64,000 bases of DNA. It comes from Nageia nagi. Lineage: Eukaryota > Pinophyta. Below the pieces are notes generated by a model. The model saw only the letters and a program-made list of their open reading frames with translations. It had not been told where the DNA came from and searched no databases. Positions 57,567-64,000 of this stretch are shown piece by piece (within the stretch, counting starts at the first letter, position 1; the number at the start of each line of letters is the position of its first letter). Location: positions 195,796,001 to 195,860,000 of the forward strand of contig JBITNC010000001.1 in assembly GCA_050084985.1 (NCBI GenBank), in the 5' to 3' direction. Made by a program: the position numbers and the translations under genes.

Positions 57567-58688
57567 TTTAGACACTCAAAATAAACCCTACATTTAGTTT
57601 AACAACATATAAATAAATAAAATAAGTATATTTCTAACATATATCATATTAAAATGATTATAACTCCTTATACAAGCCTCAAACAAGCTTTAAAACTCTA
57701 TTATTGGATAGATCTTTTTGAGTAGATGCAAAACGAGTGGTCATATGACCCCTTTTCATTAAAAAATGACCATTGGGTGATCATTCCAATATTAGTATAA
57801 AATTTACTAAACAATCGTTGACGATCCAACACGATCATTGACGATCCTCTAGGATCGTTGATGACCCCTGAATAATTCAAAAATAGACAAATCTAAGCCC
57901 AAAATAGCCTAGTGCACATAGTTTAGAGTTATGGATGTGGATTTGAGATAATAACACCTCAAGATTTCGTACAGGATGTTACCTGGAATCTTGTGATGGT
58001 AAAACAAATGAATAATAAACTTTTGAGCTTATAAATACAAGCTCTGTATGTGAACAAAGGGACCCAAATTTACTATAGTGAAGCTCTATAGAAATTAAAC
58101 CAGAAGTTTGTTAGCAAAGATTGGAAGCTTGATCAATAGCAAATCTACTATCAAGTATATTTTAATATTATGTTGTTTACTTCTGATTCATATGTATTAG
58201 CAGGTATGCTTTGATGTTTCATTTGTTTTCTATGTGTAGGGTCAATACAAGAAAAGAATGATAGAAGCAAGTGTGAAGGATATCAACCAAGAAGATATGC
58301 AAACATTTCAAAGTTTTGCAAAAAGTTGACTATAGTGCCACAAATCATCAACGATTCAAAGATCAGTCGACGATGATTCATCAGATTGATGATAAAAGGA
58401 TAAAAGTTTACAAAAAGCACAATAATAGTGGAGACCATTGATTACTTCCAATCCATATGTAGATCGTTGTTGATCCATAACGATTGTTATCGATCCATAA
58501 TCAATCGATACCGATTCATACAGATCGATAACAATCTCTTATTGTATTAAATTTCATTAAAAATCTTTTTTTTTTTGATATAATATCTACATTATTATTG
58601 ATGTGTAATATTGAATGTGTTCTGATTTATTGTGTTGAATGATTTATCTGGCTAAATTGCATTTTAGGTGCACAATTCAATATACACA
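57567..58688 (+). repeat. 3' LTR of element F
   Basis: Co-linear with 39307-40426 at nearly equal length, ending CAATATACACA. TATA box at 58030-58037. GATCGTTGACGATCC motif cluster near 57815-57870. Confidence 0.92.
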
Positions 58689-58693
58689 ATTAT
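58689..58693. repeat. Target duplication ATTAT, right copy (element F)
   Basis: Matches 39302-39306. Confidence 0.9.
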
Positions 58694-58833
58694 AAAGAGA
58701 GAGGGGTACACCTCTATTTATAATACGAAACCCACTATTTAACATCCCTTTTACCCAAGGGTAAGGTTAAATAGTTTTCTATTTTCATTCCCTTAATCTA
58801 ATATTACACAATATTACACTACAAATTCTAACA
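58694..58833 (-). repeat. 3' LTR of element E, proximal part
   Basis: On the minus strand it starts TGTTAGAATTTG right after a purine tract and carries CCCTTGGGTAAAAGG and ATTATAAATAG, both shared with the LTRs of A and C. It continues at 39306 once element F is removed, giving an LTR of about 390 bases. Confidence 0.85.
58714..58724 (-). promoter_or_regulatory. TATA box in LTR of element E
   Basis: Minus-strand ATTATAAATAG followed by AGGTGTACC; position equals that of TATAAATAG in the LTRs of A and C. Element F inserted about 20 bases downstream, cutting the transcription start region. Confidence 0.55.
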
Positions 58834-58843
58834 CTCCCCCTTA
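58834..58843 (-). other. Polypurine tract of element E
   Basis: Minus-strand TTAAGGGGGAG abuts the LTR start TGTTAG. Confidence 0.75.
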
Positions 58844-59549
58844 ATCTAATATTGGAATACAACATAGAGGAAGAAATAGTAAGAGAGAATTCTTCTCCAT
58901 AGAGATACAAGTGGAGATGATAACATTTACATCTTTGAAAAATAAGCAAGATTTTGATTTGAGAATCACTACTTTACCATTTTTAAAAAATAATTTACAA
59001 TACATCATTAACCATAATTGATTTTATTGTAAAGTATAGTCAATCAACACTAAGTTGATATGTGAGCCTCCATGAGCCTACCCACCCGAAGTAAGTAACC
59101 TACATTCTCAAGATGAAACCTACAAGCTATAAGAAAATCATAAATAAGATGAGTTATATGCATATATAAACATTCATATAAATCATAAGATAAATGAACT
59201 AAGTAATACCATCCATAAACTAATCAATGATGCACTATAAGTCATCACAAAGATGCCAAGCCAATACTTATATTCACTTATTGTATATTAGAAAACATGC
59301 ATTTATCATCATAAAAAAATAGAGCATATGCACATGTGAAACCCTCACATATGGATAATCAAATAGTTCTAAAATGCACATATCGATTCCTCTCATAGTG
59401 ATAATAGAAACCAAAAATGTACCATGAGTTCCTCATATAGAGCAAATAACCATGAAGGTGTACATTAAGATCAACACTATAAAAAAAAATATCCTCCTAG
59501 AGATGAAGTTATCATCATAAAAATGAATTCAACATAGGAATTCAAACTT
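58844..59549 (-). other. 3' untranslated region of element E
   Basis: No frame; related to the matching part of elements A and C, including two or three decayed copies of the ATATGTGAGG(A)AACTC repeat near 59330-59450. Confidence 0.65.
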
Positions 59550-59562
59550 CACTCCCCCTTAA
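59550..59562 (-). other. Distal polypurine tract copy (element E)
   Basis: Minus-strand TTAAGGGGGAGTG, 718 bases before the LTR-adjacent copy at 58832-58843; same arrangement as in elements A and C. Confidence 0.6.
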
Positions 59563-60160
59563 GGACAACTTCTCTAACCATAAGAAACTTTTAAAGTGTG
59601 CACAACAAAGTTTCTAAAGCAGTCTAGTGAATAAATCAAGAGAGTCAAAGTTAGATGAACAAAGCTACAATTGTTTCATCAAGAATTTTCTCCTTGGTAT
59701 AATGTGATTTGATTTTTGGTTCACTACACATCACTAAGATGAAAATCCAAAATTTATAGTCACCTAATTAGCAATGTATGCAAACAAAACATAGTGTTCA
59801 ATAACTTTATTAAGAAGGAATAAGTTATAATAGATATGGATTTAATAAGAATTCAACCTTTACTCTCTTTTTAGGGAAACTTCACCAAACTAATAGAATA
59901 TTGGAGCTTGCAAAACTAAATTTTATGAAGGAACTTGGTGAACAAATCAATAGAGTTTAGGATGGATGGACAATACTACAAGTGTAGAAGACCATCTAAA
60001 ACCTTCTCCCTAATAAAGTGTGCTTGGATTTCTATGTGCTTTGTTCTCTAATGGAAAATAGGATTCTTTGACAAAGTAATATTTAACTAATTATCTAAAA
60101 AAATGTGAGATAGAATAACTTACTCGTACCTAATTTCTTTAATAAGATGCCTCAACCAAA
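59551..60160 (-). repeat. Tandem duplication at the RNase H end of element E
   Basis: The segment from the purine tract to CCTTGGTATAATGTGATTTGA (59551-59720) recurs in altered form at 59861-60040 (TACTCTCTTTTTAGGGAAACTTC, then CTCCCTAATAAAGTGTGCTTGG), offset about 310 bases. Both contain a GGTGAACAAATCAA/GTGAATAAATCAA element, i.e. the LFTKL end of RNase H. Confidence 0.6.
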
Positions 60161-60430
60161 TGGATTCCTAGGTTGCAATTGATATTGCATGATATTTAGC
60201 CTCTATGGTGGAGAGAGCAATAGTAGGTTGCTTCTTGAAAGTCTAAGAGATATCACCTAAACTAATGATAAACACATAAGAAAAGGTTGATTTTATATCA
60301 TTTCTATCTCCCCCATAGTTAGAATATGAGAATCTTGAGAGAAAAAATAAGGTCAACTTGTCATACTTGATACCAAGATCCTTAGTGCCTACAACATACC
60401 TTAAAGGAAATATCTAGCCTAGAGACGGTC
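59860..60430 (-). pseudogene. Copia RNase H of element E
   Basis: Leftward from 60430 the minus strand reads GSLFYLTVSRLDISF, a small deletion, the YSNYGGDRND region (about 60325), ISWTFKKQPTIALSTIEAKYHA (about 60250-60180), WESIWLRHLIKEI and HIEIQAHFIREKVLDG. The Glu of IEAKYHA and the Asp region are visible. Stops and one deletion make it inactive. Confidence 0.75.
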
Positions 60431-61320
60431 AAATAAAAAAGACTACCAATAATTTGCTTATAAGTCATAGCATATACCAACTAAGAGTTAGAATTAAGAT
60501 ACAAAGTGATTCTAGGAGAGACTAGTATTGCAACAAGTTTGCACTCCTCCATTCCAAACTTTTGTAATATATCTGAGATATACTTGGATTGACTAAGGTA
60601 AGTACATTCCTTGTATTGACACACTTGCATACCAAGGTAGTAGTGTAATGGACCAAGGTATATCATTTTAAAAGTTACCTTAAATTTGGATATTCACTCT
60701 TGGATAAGGACTATATTATTCCATGTAATCAACATATCATCCATATATAGAAGAATCAAGATCCATTCTTATCCTTAGTTGAGTATGTAAAGATCAATGT
60801 CATATAAGCATTTAGAAAAACCAATATCCTCAAAGTATCCTAAAATCTTATTATACAAGGCTCAAGGTGGTTTCTTATATCCATATAAAGACTTCTTTAG
60901 CTTGCAAAAAAATGAGTCTTTACCATCTATAACAAACCCTTCTGGTTGGCTCATGTAGATTTCCACATCCAAGTTACCATTGAGAAAAGCACTCTTAACA
61001 TTAAGTTGAAAAAATTTTCATTCTTGAGCTACTAAAAAAGCAAGGATCACCCTAATAGTAGGCATATTTTGCACTAGAGAAAATATTTTCTCATAACCAA
61101 CTCTATATTTTTGAGCAAAACCTTTAGCTAGTAACCTTTCTTTGTATTTCTCAATTTCTCTAACTAAATTATATTTAACCTTGTAAACCCATTTATTACC
61201 AATCATATTTTGGTCATTGGAATAAGTAACCAAATCCCAAATTTGATTCTTCATTAGAGCCTCATACTCCACATTCATTTTATTCATCTAGCACTCATGC
61301 TTTGAAACTTATTTGAAGGA
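60431..61320 (-). pseudogene. Copia reverse transcriptase of element E
   Basis: MNKMNVEYEALMKNQIWDLV at 61287, KWVYKVKYNLVREIEKYKER, AKGFAQKYRVGYEKIFS, then QLNVKSAFLNGNLDVEIYMS near 61000 and KLKKSLYGYK near 60900. The catalytic LLYMDDMLIT lies at about 60755-60725 (Met instead of the usual Val, seen in some reverse transcriptases) and YLSQSKYISDILQKFGMEE at 60600-60545. Few stops remain, so it is better preserved than in element A. Confidence 0.85.
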
Positions 61321-61499
61321 TGAAAGCTCATTTTTACTATCAATTTTGGAAAATAAAGACTTATTAATGGTCATACTTGTAGTTATCATTTGTGTTAGAG
61401 AGTTTTGTTCTATAGGTGACATATCCACACTAACATCCATCTAGTTATGTGCAATAGAAGATTCATCAACCTCAAGTAGGTTTTCATATGAAGTAGATT

Positions 61500-62480
61500 C
61501 TTTAGGAAGTTCATTGAACTTTACATCCCTTGACATAAATAATTATCCAAAGGAAGGTAGATAGAGTTTGTAGCTTCTATATTGATTTTCATAGCCCAAA
61601 AAGATACACTTTTTGGATCTCTTATACAACTTTTTTTTTCTCAAGGACAACAAAGGCATAACCATCATAGCTAAAGACCCTAACATGAGAGATGTTAGGT
61701 TTTTTCCATGTCCATGCCTCATACAAGATTTTTCCTTCAACTGCTTTCATAGTACACCTATTGAAGATATAGATTAGAATATTTATAGCTTCATCTCAAA
61801 ATAATCCATGAAGATCTCCCAACATACATTTTATCATTTCTTGAATCAATCTATTCTTTCTTTTGTAAACACCATTGTATTGAGGAGTATATGGAATTGA
61901 AAACTACCTCTTGATTCCATAATTGTTATAATAATCATTAAATTTAGTGTTATTATACTCACCCCCATTATCAAATCTCAACATCTTGATTTTGAATCTA
62001 GACTAATTTTTAACCAATAATTTGAAATATTTGAACCTATCAAAGGTTTGATCCTTGTGCTCTAGAAGATAGCCACATGTAATCCTACTAAAGTCATCAA
62101 TAAAGGTCAAGACATAAGACACTCCTTTGAGTGGCTTAATTAGAAATGAATCAATCAAATCTAAATGTACAAGTTGAATAGGTTGAGTTTTCCTATTGGC
62201 CTTATCTTTTAGAAATTTCTATTGATTCATTTTGCCTAGGGTGCACTTCTCACAAAGGTCAATTGTAGATGATATCATAGGGAAACCTTTCACAAGTTCT
62301 TGATCTTTCATAACTTGAATGTTATTATAGTTAAGGTGATCTAATCAATGGTGCAAAATATTTTCTCTAGAGAAAACATTTGTAGCAAGACATATCTATT
62401 TTAAGGATTGATCCATAATGTAGAGGTCATCTTTCACTTAACCTTTCACTAAAGTGGCAAGTCCCTTTTTCATGTACTAA
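61500..62480 (-). pseudogene. Copia integrase of element E
   Basis: Zinc region LDHLNYNNIQVMKDQELVKG and CEKCTLGKM at about 62340-62235 (one His codon decayed). Core QPIQLVHLDLIDSF (first Asp, about 62185), FIDDFSR, and MLRFDNGGEYNNTKF (second Asp, about 61975). NGVYKRKNRLIQEM follows near 61875, where Lys stands at the catalytic Glu. The C-terminal frame 61740-61543 has KCIFLGYENQYRSYKLYLP. The same Glu-to-Lys change is found in element A. Confidence 0.85.
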
Positions 62481-62559
62481 GAGTGTGACTTAAACTTGAA
62501 AGAGTAACCTTTCCTTGCAACCTAAATTATGAAAATAATGTTCATAGTTAGTTTAGGCA

Positions 62560-62745
62560 CATAAAGTATGTTCTTAAGAACCTTTTCTTATATTAACACA
62601 CTGCCAATACCTTGAACTTCAAGAACTGTATTATCACTTATCACAATTGCATCTTTTCTATACTTATGAAAATTTTCAAACTTAGTCTTTTCAAAACACA
62701 TGTGATTAGTGCATCTAGTATCAATAATCCAATCATTTGAAAAGG
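62560..62745 (-). pseudogene. Copia aspartic protease of element E
   Basis: DWIIDTRCTNHMCFEKTKF at about 62737-62685: the D-S-G motif is D-T-R here, so the active-site Gly is lost. EVQGIGSVLI follows near 62625. It is co-linear with the element A protease, which lost the same two positions in a different way. Confidence 0.75.
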
Positions 62746-63728
62746 TATGAGACTTGGAGTAAAAAGCAACAACATAAAAAAAAATCTTTTATTAGATTTG
62801 TTTGATTTTGTAGATTCTTTATCACCTTGATCTTTCTTTTTCTTGAAGCAATCAGCTTCCTTGTGGCCATAAATGCCATAAAAATTACAATTTCCATCTT
62901 TTCCATTATTTTTTTTGTAGAAATTAGCTTTCTAATGACCATATATATCATATAAATTACAATTGCAATCAAATTTGGATTTGGATTTTATTATCTTATC
63001 AGGGTCATAATGCTTCTTATTTCCACCTTACTATAAGTTCTTTTTGAAATCATAAGAACCCTTCTTTTGGTTATGGCCCTTATTTTTGAAGTAAGGTTTC
63101 ATTGGTCCTAGTGCCATAGAATGTTCCTTATGATTTAGGTTCAACACTTTATTGTTATGTTTTTCCTAATGTTTCAAGAGAAACCTTGACAAATTTTCCA
63201 TGGATAACACTTCTTTTTCATCATTAAGCCTTGTTTCAATAATAGTCACAAAGTGACTAAATTTAGTAGAGCAATTTTAAAGGATGATTAATGGAAGAAA
63301 CTCATCATTGATCTAATTGAAATCACACCCCACAATATAGGTCCTAAGATCAATCACCTTATTCAAATTTATTGCCCCACTTCATTTTTCTCTTGACATG
63401 ATTATAGTAACTTCTAAAGAATGGTGAACCTTCTAGAGATTTTGGTGTTGAGGTAGATACTCTTTAGTTTATTCCAAGCTTTCTTTGTAGAGTTTGAAGA
63501 AGATATCATGATGATGATTTCATATGAAAGAGCATGATATATCATAGAATTTTTTAAATCATTTTTTGTATTATAAGCTTCAAGTTCCTTCTCCCTTGAT
63601 GGAGCAACTTGGTTTTCACTAACAATCATCCAAAGTTTCTATGCTTGAAGTTTTGATTTCATTCTAGGTTTCCAAATACCATAGTTAGAACCATATAGGA
63701 TATGCTTAGGTGCAAAAGAGTTTCCCAT
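62746..63728 (-). pseudogene. Copia gag of element E
   Basis: ATG at 63728-63726 (MGNSF, then GSNYGIWKPRMK) opens the frame. VSENQVAPSREKELEAYNTKND and STKKAWNKLKSIYLNTKISRRF follow (to 63414), and the rest is stopped and shifted. The C-terminal part has two knuckles in tandem: CNLYDIYGH... (decayed) near 62970-62930 and CNFYGIYGHKEADC near 62900-62860. As in element A the second has Tyr where the second Cys is expected. Confidence 0.8.
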
Positions 63729-64000
63729 TATTACAAAATAATATGAAGGTGATAAAAAATGTAAGCATACATATTGAATTTAAAATATTAATCATACAAA
63801 TACATGTGTGAACTAATCAATAAATCTAATGCTTAAATTGTTAATAAGAATAATAATCATTCATCCAACATTTTACATCACCAATTATAATTTTAAAGAG
63901 GGAAGAATTGAGGCTTGTTTTATTCTATAAAATTAGGCCTTTACCTATATACCCTCAAGGAGCCTAGGTATTACAAATCCTCAACCATTTCATCTTGGGT
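63729..64000 (-). other. End of the leader of element E
   Basis: Upstream of gag on the minus strand; no frame and no LTR or primer site before the window ends, so the leader is longer than 272 bases. Confidence 0.6.

Larger units (their letters stand above)
39307..58688 (+). mobile_element. Ty3/gypsy Tat-lineage element F, complete, 19.4 kb
   Basis: It has 1,120- and 1,122-bp LTRs alike at roughly 95% by eye, a five-base duplication, a primer site, a polypurine tract and all gypsy domains. A second, archaeal-type RNase H after the usual one is a hallmark of the Tat lineage (established for plant gypsy elements). Besides gag-pol it has a sense extra frame (50239-51504) and an antisense spliced frame (56051-53538). 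It is the youngest insertion in this stack, yet gag-pol has about two dozen stops and at least two frameshifts. Confidence 0.92.
39057..64000 (-). mobile_element. Ty1/copia element E (3' LTR split by element F), cut by window edge
   Basis: Minus-strand copia element related to A and C. From the right edge leftwards: leader end, gag, protease, integrase, reverse transcriptase, RNase H, 3' untranslated region, purine tract, then the 3' LTR in two pieces (58833-58694 and 39306-39057) around element F. The 5' LTR is beyond base 64000. It inserted in the RNase H of element D. Frames are broken, though less so than in A. Confidence 0.85.

Noticed and set aside
39307-58688. Element F as an Ogre element with an extra frame before gag and a spliced gag-pol
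   Set aside because: No frame or splice sites were found before gag, and gag to RT share one frame; Tat lineage in a broad sense is the safer call.
1-64000. Organelle DNA because of low GC
   Set aside because: Stacked LTR elements with target duplications and the absence of any organelle gene point to nuclear intergenic DNA.

Overview
The window looks like intergenic DNA from a large, AT-rich plant nuclear genome. No ordinary host gene, rRNA or intact tRNA gene was recognised. Almost everything that can be identified is LTR retrotransposon: Ty3/gypsy elements of the Tat type (dual RNase H, tRNA-like primer site, very long element) and Ty1/copia elements, stacked inside one another. Coding frames are littered with TAA/TAG/TGA, many explainable as one C-to-T (or G-to-A) change of CAA, CAG, CGA or TGG, as expected for old methylated DNA. 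The Tat elements and the plant mobile domain reading frame point to a seed plant. A gymnosperm with very low GC is one possibility, but the species cannot be fixed from this sequence.

Layout. 1-6058: minus-strand Tat-like gypsy element cut by the window edge (protease, gag, leader, primer site, 5' LTR). 7651-14093: a complete 6.4 kb LTR element with a TAATT duplication, no pol, and one gag-like frame (non-autonomous). 14099-21780: no genes; an LTR-like stretch with a TATA box, a 47-bp minisatellite, and a large inverted repeat with tRNA-like arms. 21785-24322: plus-strand gypsy gag-protease relic. 24328-35621: a rearranged copia element (called C) bounded by GAGAG, into which an 8.5 kb copia element (A, 25287-33815, AGATT duplication) has jumped. 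35627-39056: plus-strand copia relic (D) cut inside RNase H. 39057-64000: a minus-strand copia element (E) whose 3' LTR is split by the largest item, a 19.4 kb Tat-lineage gypsy element (F, 39307-58688, ATTAT duplication, 1.12 kb LTRs). The order of insertion is D, then E, then F; separately C, then A.

Element F is the most informative. One reading frame holds gag, protease, a G-patch-like segment, reverse transcriptase, RNase H, a second (archaeal-type) RNase H and integrase with a GPY/F end. It is followed by an unknown sense reading frame of 422 codons, and then, on the opposite strand, a two-exon reading frame (56051-53538) with a plausible 432-bp GT...AG intron whose product resembles the plant mobile domain. 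An antisense intron would survive retrotransposition because it cannot be spliced out of the sense genomic RNA. Clusters of a GATCnTTGACGATC-like motif sit in the LTRs, leader, antisense intron and 3' region of F.

All coding regions are decayed; none of the elements seen here looks able to move by itself. Coordinates of LTR ends supported by target duplications are firm to within a base or two; domain limits are approximate.
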